From contig NZ_JACGAG010000005.1 of NCBI RefSeq assembly GCF_014050525.1, positions 62,001 through 126,000 on the forward strand: 64,000 nucleotides of DNA, given 5' to 3'. The stretch comes from Clostridium sp. cel8. GTDB lineage: Bacteria > Bacillota > Clostridia > Clostridiales > Clostridiaceae. A program made the translations under genes and the position numbers. The notes beneath the pieces were generated by a model, which had not been told where the DNA came from, did not search any database, and saw nothing but the letters and a program-made list of their open reading frames with translations. This document shows, piece after piece, positions 54,537 through 61,076 of this stretch (within the stretch, counting starts at the first letter, position 1; each line of letters opens with the position of its first letter).

Positions 54537-55403
54537 ATGAAAAGTAAATGTGTAGACAATATTAAAAATAACTTAATAAAATTAATTATGGTTATAGCAG
54601 GTAGTATCATTTATGGAATTGGAGTCAATATATTTATTATACCTCATAGATTTTTAAGTGGTGGAGTAGCAGGAGTAGCAATTATATCTCAATACCTCAC
54701 TAGTATACCATCTGGATATTTTATAATAGCTATAAATATACCGATTTTTATAATGGGTTTTAAATTTGTAGATAAGAGCTTTGGAATATATAGTTTTATT
54801 GGAATGATGGCTATGTCTTCTTCGTTAATATTAACTAGAGGTCTTTCAAATATGTACTATATTCAAGACCCTCTTATATCAGCACTTTGTAGTGGAATTC
54901 TAACAGGAATTGGTGCTGGGATTATATTTAAGTGTAGAGCATCACAGGGAGGAACGGATATAATAGCAGTACTTTTAAAGAAAAAGTATGGTGTTTCAAT
55001 AGGGAGAATAAACTTTGCAATAAATGCTGTAATAGTATCTATTGGTATGATTATTGGAAGTTTAGAAATTGCAATGTACACTTTAATATCAATGTATATG
55101 TACTCTGTAGTAGTTGATAAAGCAATTGAAGGATTTGATAAGGAAAAGATATTGTTTATTGTAACAGGTGACAGTGATGCAGTTGAAGATATTATAGCTC
55201 ACAAGCTTGGAAGAGGCGTTACTTATCTCTATGGAGAGGGAGCTTATACTGGACAACAGAAGAAAGTAATATATTCTATAATGAATTCAAGACAAGCTGC
55301 AGAAGCTAAAGAGTTTATATCAGATATAGATTCCCATGCTGTAATGTCAATAATGGATGCAAGTGAAGTTAGAGGAAAGGGATTTAAACCAGCAGTTTTT
55401 TAA
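54537..55403 (+). CDS. YitT family (DUF2179) membrane protein
   Basis: The 288-residue protein has five to six hydrophobic segments in the first 190 residues (IIYGIGVNIFIIPHRFLSGG, GIIFKCRASQGGTDIIA) followed by a cytoplasmic DUF2179 domain (VTYLYGEGAYTGQQKKVIYS). The function of YitT proteins is not settled. ATG at 54537 has TTAGGAGGT upstream. It is a single-gene unit ended by the shared terminator at 55414. Confidence 0.9.
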   Translation: MKSKCVDNIKNNLIKLIMVIAGSIIYGIGVNIFIIPHRFLSGGVAGVAIISQYLTSIPSGYFIIAINIPIFIMGFKFVDKSFGIYSFIGMMAMSSSLILTRGLSNMYYIQDPLISALCSGILTGIGAGIIFKCRASQGGTDIIAVLLKKKYGVSIGRINFAINAVIVSIGMIIGSLEIAMYTLISMYMYSVVVDKAIEGFDKEKILFIVTGDSDAVEDIIAHKLGRGVTYLYGEGAYTGQQKKVIYSIMNSRQAAEAKEFISDIDSHAVMSIMDASEVRGKGFKPAVF

Positions 55404-55413
55404 AGTTTAGATA

Positions 55414-55447
55414 AAAAAGATGAGCCACTAGAGCTTATCTTTTTTTA
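55414..55447. terminator. Bidirectional terminator
   Basis: AGATGAGC (55419-55426) and GCTTATCT (55433-55440) form an 8-base-pair stem with A6 on one side and T-rich tails on the other, between convergent genes. Confidence 0.75.
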
Positions 55448-55457
55448 TCTAAAGAGT

Positions 55458-56255
55458 TCACTTAGTTATAAAGACATTTTTAAATATAATAACTAGAAGA
55501 AGTAGAGCTACAGAAGTTAATGAAATTGTTCCGCCTGGAGCACTATTTACATAATATGATAGAAGCAATCCCATCATAATGTCTATAAATCCAAATATTA
55601 TGGAAAAGATCAAAGTTGTTTTAAATCCTTTTTTGAGTTGAAGGGCAGCAGCAGATGGCATTGCTATCATAGAGGAAATTACAAGTATACCAAGTATTCT
55701 AATAGATACAGATATAGTAGCACCTACAAGTAATGCAAATATGTAATTTATAAACTTTACATTTATGCCAGAAACTTTTGCACCAACTTCATCAAAAGTT
55801 ATATATAGAAGTTTATTATAAAGTAATCCTAAAGTTATTATTGAAATTACACTTAATACAAATACAGTATAAATCTCAGTTTTTGAGATTGTAAGTATAC
55901 TTCCAAAGAGATAGGAATTTACATTGGCATTTGCCATTCCTGTGCTTATAAGTACTATTGCAACTCCAGCAGAAAAGGTTAGCACTATTACAAGTATTAA
56001 TTCGGCATACTTCTTATAATAATTTCTTAAAAATTCTATTATTAAACCTGCAATAGTAGTAAATATAAAAGCTGTTACTATAGGGTTGTAGCCAAATACA
56101 ATTCCAAGAGCTACACCTGCAAAAGATGAATGGGATAAGGAGTCACCCATCATAGAATATCTTCTTAAAACAAGGAACATACCGACTGTTGGGCATAGTA
56201 TAGATATAAATATGCCGGCAATTATAGCATTTTGCATAAATCCGTATTCAAGCAT
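55458..56255 (-). CDS. znuB: Metal ABC transporter permease, ZnuB type
   Basis: The 265-residue permease has eight to nine hydrophobic helices and the ABC-3 family segments CPTVGMFLVLRRYSMMGDSLSHSSFAGVALG near the N-terminus and SSMIAMPSAAALQL near residue 195. It imports zinc or manganese with the ATPase encoded upstream, overlapping it by 8 bases. A substrate-binding lipoprotein gene is absent here. The Fur-family box in front of the ATPase gene favours zinc or iron control. Confidence 0.87.
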   Translation of the reverse strand: MLEYGFMQNAIIAGIFISILCPTVGMFLVLRRYSMMGDSLSHSSFAGVALGIVFGYNPIVTAFIFTTIAGLIIEFLRNYYKKYAELILVIVLTFSAGVAIVLISTGMANANVNSYLFGSILTISKTEIYTVFVLSVISIITLGLLYNKLLYITFDEVGAKVSGINVKFINYIFALLVGATISVSIRILGILVISSMIAMPSAAALQLKKGFKTTLIFSIIFGFIDIMMGLLLSYYVNSAPGGTISLTSVALLLLVIIFKNVFITK

Positions 56256-56910
56256 TTTTATCCTCCAATATCAATTGTTTATATTTATCAATGTCATATA
56301 TTTTGCAGTTTCCATTTTTTAAAGTACATATATGGGTTGAGTTTTCAATAGCAGCATGTAGATTGTGTTCTACAGTAACTACTGTTATAGAATGAACTCT
56401 ATTTAGATGTTTTATTAGGCCATATATTTCTTTTTGACTTTGAATATCTATTCCAGTGGAAGGTTCGTCTAGTATTAGTAATTTAGGAGAACCCATGAGA
56501 GCTCTTGCAATAAATATTTTCTGCATCTGACCTCCAGATAAATTTCCTATTAAACTTTTCTTATATTTAGCCATTCCAACAGAATCCAGGCATTCATTTA
56601 TAATATTTGAATCTTTTATCTTTAAAACTTTCATATGACTTTTAAGTATTTCATATACTGTAATGGGAAATTGAGAGTTAAAGCTTTCAAGTCTTTGAGG
56701 AACGTATCCTATTTTGTTTGTATTTAATTCTATTTTTCCTTTTACAGGTGTTAAAAGCTTTAATATAAGTTTTATTAATGTAGTTTTTGCACTCCCATTC
56801 TCTCCTAGTATAGAGGTATAACTTCCGTCTTCTATGTTTAAATTCAAATTATTTATAAGATATGGTTTTGACCCATTATATGAAAAAGTTAAGTCTGTTA
56901 TTTTGATCAT
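56248..56910 (-). CDS. znuC: Metal ABC transporter ATPase, ZnuC type
   Basis: This 220-residue ABC ATPase has Walker A GENGSAKTTL (Ala in place of the usual Gly before Lys), Q-loop YVPQRLESFNSQFPITVYE, signature LSGGQMQKIFIARAL, Walker B LLILDEPSTGID and H-loop VEHN. The FPITVYE spacing after the Q-loop is typical of Zn/Mn transporters. RBS GGAGGAAAT on the minus strand. It is the first gene of a two-gene unit with the permease. Confidence 0.9.
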   Translation of the reverse strand: MIKITDLTFSYNGSKPYLINNLNLNIEDGSYTSILGENGSAKTTLIKLILKLLTPVKGKIELNTNKIGYVPQRLESFNSQFPITVYEILKSHMKVLKIKDSNIINECLDSVGMAKYKKSLIGNLSGGQMQKIFIARALMGSPKLLILDEPSTGIDIQSQKEIYGLIKHLNRVHSITVVTVEHNLHAAIENSTHICTLKNGNCKIYDIDKYKQLILEDKNA

Positions 56911-56979
56911 ATGAAATTTCCTCCATACATAATATTTTCTTGCATTCTTTATGAAGCACAGTAATATTATATATCTATA

Positions 56980-56994
56980 TGCAAATCATTTGCA
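56980..56994 (-). promoter_or_regulatory. Fur-family (Zur-like) operator in the znuCB promoter
   Basis: TGCAAATCATTTGCA is a perfect 7-1-7 inverted repeat, the geometry of Fur/Zur/PerR boxes. On the minus strand it falls between a TTGCAA -35 and a TATAAT -10 element (18-base spacer), about 70 bases before znuC. Confidence 0.65.
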
Positions 56995-57030
56995 ACAATA
57001 AATAAAAATTATATAAAATCAAAAAAAGTA

Positions 57031-57059
57031 TTGACGAGCAGAGAAAGCCGATATATAAT
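57031..57059 (+). promoter_or_regulatory. tRNA-Glu promoter
   Basis: TTGACG (57031-57036) and TATAAT (57054-57059) with a 17-base spacer, 24 bases before the tRNA. Confidence 0.8.
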
Positions 57060-57082
57060 AATATATGTCATGTTTGACATGA

Positions 57083-57157
57083 GGTCCCTTGGTCAAGTGG
57101 TTAAGACGTCACCCTCTCACGGTGAAATCAGGAGTTCGATCCTCCTAGGGACTACCA
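57083..57157 (+). tRNA. tRNA-Glu (anticodon CTC)
   Basis: The cloverleaf is complete: acceptor GGTCCCT/AGGGACT, D-arm GTC...GAC, anticodon stem TCACC/GGTGA with loop CTCTCAC (anticodon CTC), T-arm AGGAG-TTCGATC-CTCCT, discriminator A and encoded CCA. The first acceptor pair is G1-U72. It reads GAG codons and stands alone. Confidence 0.95.
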
Positions 57158-57164
57158 AGTTAGT

Positions 57165-57206
57165 AATACGAGTGTTTTGAATTATTTCAATGCACTCGTA
57201 TTTTTT
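57165..57206 (+). terminator. Terminator after tRNA-Glu
   Basis: AATACGAGTG (57165-57174) and CACTCGTATT (57193-57202) form a 10-base-pair stem running into T6. Confidence 0.85.
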
Positions 57207-57260
57207 AGTTTTCCACATTTTTCCCACACAAGTTTTAGATGGCTATAGAAAAATATATAT

Positions 57261-57440
57261 TTATATAATACTATTTAATTTTTCAACGGCATCAATTTTT
57301 TGTTTTGACATTACATGAGTATAAATATCAGCTGTAGTTTTTATATTGCTGTGTCCTAATAAAGTTTGAACCGTTTTTAAAGGAGTTCCTGCTTCAAATA
57401 ATTTTGTGACATAAGTGTGCCTTAAAGCATGAAATTTTTT
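57261..57440 (-). pseudogene. Tyrosine recombinase (integrase) remnant, C-terminal part
   Basis: On the minus strand, 57435-57261 encodes FHALRHTYVTKLFEAG followed by KTVQTLLGHSNIKTTADIYT and a short tail ending at TAA. This includes the integrase box II catalytic residues (HxLRH, the later LGH) and the tyrosine of ADIYTHV. The frame is blocked by a TGA just upstream, and an A7 run suggests a frameshift there (KKIS appears in the other frame). The N-terminal and core domains are gone. Its position next to a tRNA 3' end fits a scar of a former integrative element. Between 57441 and 57648 I find no convincing gene. Confidence 0.85.
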
Positions 57441-57671
57441 TATTCATCATAAGATAGTAACTGCTATATTATCAATTATAATAATATTCGGAATAGCATC
57501 TGCATAAATAAAGCGTTTAGTTAAAATTTTTCCAGTTGTTTTAAAATTCTTCAAGTATTAAATTATAATCAGCTGAATCTATTGATTTTACAGGAGTTGA
57601 AGTGGATTTACATTTAAAAGAGATTGGAAAAGTTTAAATTTAGGCAGTAAAAAAAGTGACTTATCTAATAA

Positions 57672-57708
57672 TTTTAAGGAAATTTTAATATTACACATGT
57701 AACATAAT
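57672..57708 (+). promoter_or_regulatory. Shared promoter box, copy 1
   Basis: TTTTAAGGAAATTTTAAT (57672-57689) contains TTTTAA twice at 11-base spacing, then 13 bases later the -10 element CATAAT (57703-57708). There is no TTGACA-like -35 box, so activation by a DNA-binding protein at the repeats is likely. The same arrangement occurs at 58182 and 60032. Confidence 0.65.
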
Positions 57709-57710
57709 AA

Positions 57711-57809
57711 ACATCCTAAGGAAATACCTTAGAAAAAATAAAAAAATAATAGTCCCCCTATTATTAATGTAAAAAATAAGTATCTGTTATTTAGGATACT
57801 TATTTTTTT
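57711..57809 (+). ncRNA. Candidate small RNA, copy 1
   Basis: About 95-100 bases between the promoter and a terminator carry three hairpins: CTAAGG/CCTTAG (57716-57732, loop AAATA), AATAATAG/CTATTATT (57745-57765, loop TCCCC) and the terminator AATAAGTATC/GATACTTATT (57775-57804) with T5. No start codon with RBS is present. The C-rich loop could pair with Shine-Dalgarno sequences. Transcript ends are inferred. Confidence 0.6.
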
Positions 57810-58000
57810 GATTTTGCTTTAGAGAAAAGGTAGATATTAAATAAAACACCTAAAATACTAATAGATCCAGATATAATAAAAATCAAATCATGTGTCTTTT
57901 CCCATGCAATAATAGAAATTATTCCTATACATATTATTATAATTAATGAGATAAAAATAATTATATTAATAAGCTTGCTATTAAAATCTTTATTACTCAT
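57800..58000 (-). CDS. Small two-helix membrane protein
   Basis: The 66-residue protein has two hydrophobic helices (about residues 9-31 and 37-59), a short charged N-terminus and a KAKSKK tail. No family is recognised. The minus-strand RBS AAAGGA lies 7 bases before the ATG. Its stop codon lies inside the terminator of small RNA copy 1, so the two are convergent and overlap by about 10 bases. It lies between the two small RNA repeats. Confidence 0.6.
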   Translation of the reverse strand: MSNKDFNSKLINIIIFISLIIIICIGIISIIAWEKTHDLIFIISGSISILGVLFNIYLFSKAKSKK

Positions 58001-58075
58001 AAGAGTATCCTTTCATTTACTTAGGAGAAAATATACTTTAATTATCGAAACAAATATCTAAAGCTATAGTTGCAG

Positions 58076-58168
58076 CTATAAATAATTAATCTTGTCTAAG
58101 AATCCTAAATAACTGCTATCCATAACTTTTAAAATTGGTTCTTCATCAAAAAAGTCACTTATCTGCAT
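58076..58168 (-). pseudogene. Short ORF or gene remnant (30 codons)
   Basis: MQISDFFDEEPILKVMDSSY with 10 further residues ends at a TAG; AGGA lies 7 bases before the ATG on the minus strand. The composition looks protein-like, but the length and the location between decayed sequences suggest the truncated start of a lost gene. No family recognised. Confidence 0.3.
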
Positions 58169-58181
58169 TATATAATCCTAA

Positions 58182-58218
58182 TTTTAAGGAAATTTTAATA
58201 TTACACATGTAATATAAT
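58182..58218 (+). promoter_or_regulatory. Shared promoter box, copy 2
   Basis: TTTTAAGGAAATTTTAAT (58182-58199), 13 bases, then TATAAT (58213-58218). Same geometry as at 57672 and 60032, with a consensus -10. Confidence 0.65.
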
Positions 58219-58220
58219 AA

Positions 58221-58320
58221 ACATCCTAAGGAAATACCTTAGAAAAAATAAAAAAATAATAGTTCCCCCTATTATTAATGTAAAAAATAAGTATCTGTTA
58301 TTTAGGATACTTATTTTTTT
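58221..58320 (+). ncRNA. Candidate small RNA, copy 2
   Basis: Three hairpins as in copy 1: CTAAGG/CCTTAG (58226-58242), AATAATAG/CTATTATT with loop TTCCCC, and the terminator AATAAGTATC/GATACTTATT followed by T-run. All stem bases are identical to copy 1; the only indel falls in a loop. The 58321-58600 stretch downstream is AT-rich and holds at most a hydrophobic peptide without an RBS. Confidence 0.6.
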
Positions 58321-58613
58321 ATGAAATACATAACAAGCGTAGATATTCCATTTTAATTACAATATGTAATAATATATTGTAATTAAACGATATAAGTGTA
58401 TCTATATACTTTAATTAGAATTACATAATAAAGCATTTAACAAGATATATCCTTTTTTAAAAATACTTTTTACTGGATTATTATTTATAATTATGTTTGT
58501 TTATATATATATAGTTTTCAAAGTAATTAATCCAGGATTTTCATTTATAATTAAAGTCTAATATAATTATAGTATACTAAAGCTAAAAAGTTATTTAGAA
58601 GGGAATGTTTACT

Positions 58614-59174
58614 ATGGTCAAAATAGTTTGTACTGTTTGTGGTATGCAAATAAATGAAAAAAATTATAATTTTAATAAAGAAGCATTTATAAATTCAAAT
58701 AGTAAAGAAAAAATCATGTACTGTCCATTTTGTGGAGCTCCAATTGAATACTTAATAGAAGATGGACAAGAGATAAAATATAATAGAAATAAATTAGATG
58801 AGAATAGCTCTAAAATAATAGATCATGCAGTGAAATTGGAAATTTTCAATGGAGATTTTTATAAGAAAGCTTGGAACATGGCAAAAGATGAAAATGTAAA
58901 AAGTATGTTTAAGGCCTTATCAAACATAGAATATATGCATGCTAGAATTCATAAAAAAATAGCTGGTATTAAAGAGATGCCAGTACTTAAAGAGTTGGAT
59001 TATTCAAAATATAACACGGATAAAGCGTTACTTGATTTAGCTTGCAAAAGAGAAAAACATGCTGTAAATTTTTATAAAAAATATGGAAAAGAAATTAATG
59101 AAGAAAATGTTGCAAATATATTTAATATACTTTCTCAAGTTGAAAAAGAACATGTAGAACTTACAGAGAAATAA
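58614..59174 (+). CDS. Ferritin-like (rubrerythrin-type) protein with N-terminal zinc ribbon
   Basis: The 186-residue protein starts with a CxxC...CxxC metal site (C6, C9, C37, C40; IVCTVCG and YCPFCG) resembling a rubredoxin-like or zinc ribbon. A four-helix ferritin-like domain follows (about residues 58-186) with carboxylate/histidine motifs EIFNGDFY, EYMHARIH, REKHAVNFY and EKEHVE suited to a di-iron site. Oxygen or peroxide detoxification is the usual role of such proteins in anaerobes. The Cys pair order is the reverse of classical rubrerythrin. ATG at 58614 is favoured by the spacing to AGAAGGG. Confidence 0.8.
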   Translation: MVKIVCTVCGMQINEKNYNFNKEAFINSNSKEKIMYCPFCGAPIEYLIEDGQEIKYNRNKLDENSSKIIDHAVKLEIFNGDFYKKAWNMAKDENVKSMFKALSNIEYMHARIHKKIAGIKEMPVLKELDYSKYNTDKALLDLACKREKHAVNFYKKYGKEINEENVANIFNILSQVEKEHVELTEK

Positions 59175-59182
59175 TACAGTCT

Positions 59183-59210
59183 AGCACCTGTTATTTAGGT
59201 GCTTATTTTT
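59183..59210 (+). terminator. Terminator after the ferritin-like gene
   Basis: AGCACCT (59183-59189) and AGGTGCT (59197-59203) form a 7-base-pair stem followed by TATTTTT. Confidence 0.85.
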
Positions 59211-59255
59211 GTATAAAGTATATTAACTTAGCTAAATATAAAAATATTTTTATGT

Positions 59256-59320
59256 TATGTAAAGTTAACTTGACATAACACGTTTATAATAATATTATAT
59301 ATGTAAAGTAAACTTTCCAT
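59256..59320 (+). promoter_or_regulatory. Xre-module promoter flanked by two operator copies
   Basis: TTGACA (59270-59275) and TATTAT (59293-59298) have a 17-base spacer. A repeated element TATGTAAAGTwAACTTnnCA occurs at 59256-59276 and 59300-59320. Its core is AAGTTAACTT (59262-59271, perfect palindrome) and AAGTAAACTT (59306-59315), 44 bases apart. One copy overlaps the -35, the other the start site, as expected for autorepression. Confidence 0.65.
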
Positions 59321-59340
59321 AAAGAAAGGAGTTATAACTT

Positions 59341-59538
59341 TTGAAAAATAGATTAGAGGAAATACGAAATCAGAGAGGTATTAAGCAAGAAGAACTTGCT
59401 TCTGCGTTAAAAGTTTCAAGGCAAACTATAAGCTCTCTTGAAAATGGAAGATATAATCCATCAATAATATTAGCATTTAAAATAGCTAGATATTTTAATA
59501 TGTCAATTGAAGAAATTTTTATTTATGAGGAGGAATAA
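59341..59538 (+). CDS. Xre-family HTH regulator (small, YazB-like)
   Basis: The 65-residue protein is essentially a single Cro/CI-type helix-turn-helix (RLEEIRNQRGIKQEELASAL, KVSRQTISSLENGRYNPS) plus a short C-terminal helix MSIEEIFIYEE. It starts with TTG at 59341 behind AAAGGAG and ends 5 bases before the next gene. Such tiny Xre regulators commonly pair with a membrane protein gene and control the pair. Confidence 0.92.
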   Translation: MKNRLEEIRNQRGIKQEELASALKVSRQTISSLENGRYNPSIILAFKIARYFNMSIEEIFIYEEE

Positions 59539-59543
59539 ATAAA

Positions 59544-59969
59544 ATGAAACAAAAAAGATTCTTATTTTTACTTTTATCAATATCAGGAATAATATTATTG
59601 CTTTTAGCAAATTTTGTATTCACATCAGATAAATTAAAGGTATTTAATGGTTTGAGTAATGGTTTTGGATCTGCAATGCTAGTACTAGGAATTGGAAATT
59701 TAATTAACTCTTTTATAGTACCAAAATTAGAAAATGAAAAATTGAAACAATTAAAATCAATTGAGGTAAAGGATGAACGTAATATAAGAATCAAAGAAAA
59801 ATCAAGCTATATGACAATGAAAGTAATGAACTATATAATTTTTGTTTTAACATTTGTATTAATATTTATGAAGGTAGATAAAATATTTTTATTTATTTGG
59901 ATTTTGTTGCTATTAACAGAGTTTATATTGATTATATTATTTTCAAATTATTATTCAAAAAAGATGTAA
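59544..59969 (+). CDS. DUF2178-like membrane protein, partner of the Xre regulator
   Basis: The 141-residue protein has four hydrophobic helices (about residues 5-27, 38-60, 92-110, 116-137) and a conserved-looking cytoplasmic loop with VKDERNIRIKEKSSYMTMKV between helices 2 and 3, typical of DUF2178 proteins. The function is unknown. RBS GAGGAGG lies inside the end of the regulator gene. It should be co-regulated with it. Confidence 0.8.
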   Translation: MKQKRFLFLLLSISGIILLLLANFVFTSDKLKVFNGLSNGFGSAMLVLGIGNLINSFIVPKLENEKLKQLKSIEVKDERNIRIKEKSSYMTMKVMNYIIFVLTFVLIFMKVDKIFLFIWILLLLTEFILIILFSNYYSKKM

Positions 59970-60031
59970 AAAGAAAAATGTTCTTCTTATGTTTAAATAT
60001 GTTACAGAATTTTAAATGAAATATATATAGT

Positions 60032-60068
60032 TTTTAAGGAAATTTTAATGATAGGTAGATAACATAAT
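60032..60068 (+). promoter_or_regulatory. Shared promoter box in front of the lipoprotein gene
   Basis: TTTTAAGGAAATTTTAAT (60032-60049), 13 bases, then CATAAT (60063-60068): identical box and spacing to the two small RNA promoters at 57672 and 58182. A 5' leader of about 85-90 bases precedes the lipoprotein start. Confidence 0.65.
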
Positions 60069-60161
60069 AGATGTAGTAAGTTATTCACTAAAATATAGTC
60101 AAAATGTAATATTAAATGATATGTAAATTACTGTATCAGTACATAAGGAGGATGTATTAAA

Positions 60162-60692
60162 ATGAAAAAACACAAATTTTTAGGGAAAATAATAACATGT
60201 GTAATTGCAATGAGTCTATCTATGATGGTATTGGCTGGATGTGGAAATAGTAGTACAAGTACTGATGAAACCACTAGTGAAACGACAACTGAGTCTAGTA
60301 GTACTACTGAAAATAGTAGTGATTCAAATACTACTGATGCAAGTACTACTGATGAAAATACTAGTGAAGTATCTGAAAGTGAAAGGAAGGAAAAAATAGA
60401 AGAAGGTATTCAAGAGTTGGTAGATGATGGAACTATAACAGAAGAACAAGGCAAAAAGATTATTATAGCATATTCATCAGGTAATAAACCTAATCCTAAG
60501 AATAATCCTGAAAACGGCGAAGATAGTCAGTCAGGAGATGCACAGCCCAAAGATGGTGAAGGAAAAAATGGTGGAGCAAAAGGTGGTGCAAATAAAAATC
60601 CTTTAAGTAAATTAGTAGAAGATGGAACTATAACACAAGATCAAGCAGATGCAGTTATGGAAAAATTAGCACCAGATAATGCAAATGAATAA
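60162..60692 (+). CDS. Lipoprotein with Ser/Thr-rich linker and duplicated DGTIT motif
   Basis: The 176-residue protein has a signal peptide with lipobox LAGC (Cys27), a Ser/Thr/Glu/Asp-rich stretch at about 29-72, then ELVDDGTITEEQGKKI (85-100). A Gly/Asn/Pro-rich segment follows, and then a second related motif KLVEDGTITQDQADAV (150-165). The two short helical motifs resemble DUF2680-like repeats. It is anchored to the outer face of the membrane; the function is unknown. RBS AAGGAGGATG. Its promoter shares a box with the nearby small RNA genes. Confidence 0.75.
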   Translation: MKKHKFLGKIITCVIAMSLSMMVLAGCGNSSTSTDETTSETTTESSSTTENSSDSNTTDASTTDENTSEVSESERKEKIEEGIQELVDDGTITEEQGKKIIIAYSSGNKPNPKNNPENGEDSQSGDAQPKDGEGKNGGAKGGANKNPLSKLVEDGTITQDQADAVMEKLAPDNANE

Positions 60693-60696
60693 ATAT

Positions 60697-60730
60697 AAAA
60701 GAAGCTCTGGAAAAGTACAGAGCTTCTTTT
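60697..60730 (+). terminator. Terminator after the lipoprotein gene
   Basis: AAAAGAAGCTCTG (60697-60709) and CAGAGCTTCTTTT (60718-60730) form a perfect 13-base-pair stem with an 8-base loop. Confidence 0.88.
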
Positions 60731-60750
60731 ACATCTAGGAGGAGTTTACT

Positions 60751-60999
60751 TTGAAATATAGAATATTATATTTAGAGGTGAATTACATGAAAATGGGTAT
60801 AAGAAAGCCAAGTATTAAGAAAAGTATAAAGGCCAGGACAACAGGAAGAGCTAAAAGGGCAATTAAGAGAAGTGTAAATCCATTGTACGGTAAGAAAGGT
60901 ATGGGATGGATCAACAATCCAAAGAAGGCTGCTTATAATAAAGTTTACAGAAAGACAAGTATCGGAATATTTGATTTAATAAAAAAATTACTTAAATAA
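60751..60999 (+). CDS. Small basic conserved protein
   Basis: The protein is up to 82 residues and very rich in Lys/Arg, with KPSIKKSIKARTTGRAKRAI and NPLYGKKGMGWINNPKKAAY. TTG at 60751 has a perfect AGGAGG upstream. An in-frame ATG at 60787 has AGAGGTGA upstream, giving 70 residues starting MKMGIRKPSI, and either may be used. The second form looks like related short basic proteins in other Firmicutes. Nucleic-acid binding is possible but not shown. Confidence 0.65.
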   Translation: MKYRILYLEVNYMKMGIRKPSIKKSIKARTTGRAKRAIKRSVNPLYGKKGMGWINNPKKAAYNKVYRKTSIGIFDLIKKLLK

Positions 61000-61022
61000 G
61001 AGCTTAAAAAGGCTCTTTTTTT
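60997..61022 (+). terminator. Terminator after the small basic protein gene
   Basis: AGAGC (61000-61004) pairs with GCTCT, with an A-rich loop, followed by T7. Confidence 0.7.
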
Positions 61023-61076
61023 ATAAAAAATAGTGTAATATAATACATAAATATAAAGATAAAAGGGGGCAGATAA

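Larger units (their letters stand above)
57649..57809 (+). repeat. Direct repeat, copy 1 (contains small RNA gene)
   Basis: Bases 57671-57809 match 58181-58320 with only one substitution (C57703 versus T) and one inserted T in the second copy. A shorter match (A-rich run plus GT[G/C]ACTTATCT) extends the similarity to 57649. Confidence 0.9.
58148..58320 (+). repeat. Direct repeat, copy 2 (contains small RNA gene)
   Basis: Second copy of the element at 57649. The core 58181-58320 is 140 bases and differs from copy 1 by one substitution, which gives a perfect TATAAT, and by one T inserted in the loop of the second hairpin. Confidence 0.9.

Noticed and set aside
57441-57648. Possible coding pieces (ESIDFTGVEVDLHLKEIGKV on plus; RFIYADAIPN on minus)
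   Set aside because: Both are bounded by stop codons within about 30 codons and cannot be linked to a gene; treated as decayed DNA.
58420-58562. Hydrophobic reading frame ending FIIKV before the ferritin-like gene
   Set aside because: No upstream start with RBS; only a 22-residue peptide from an internal ATG. Likely chance or decayed sequence.
57158-58604. Search for an att direct repeat of the tRNA-Glu 3' end
   Set aside because: No second copy of the tRNA 3' sequence was seen in the window, so no attachment site pair is claimed.
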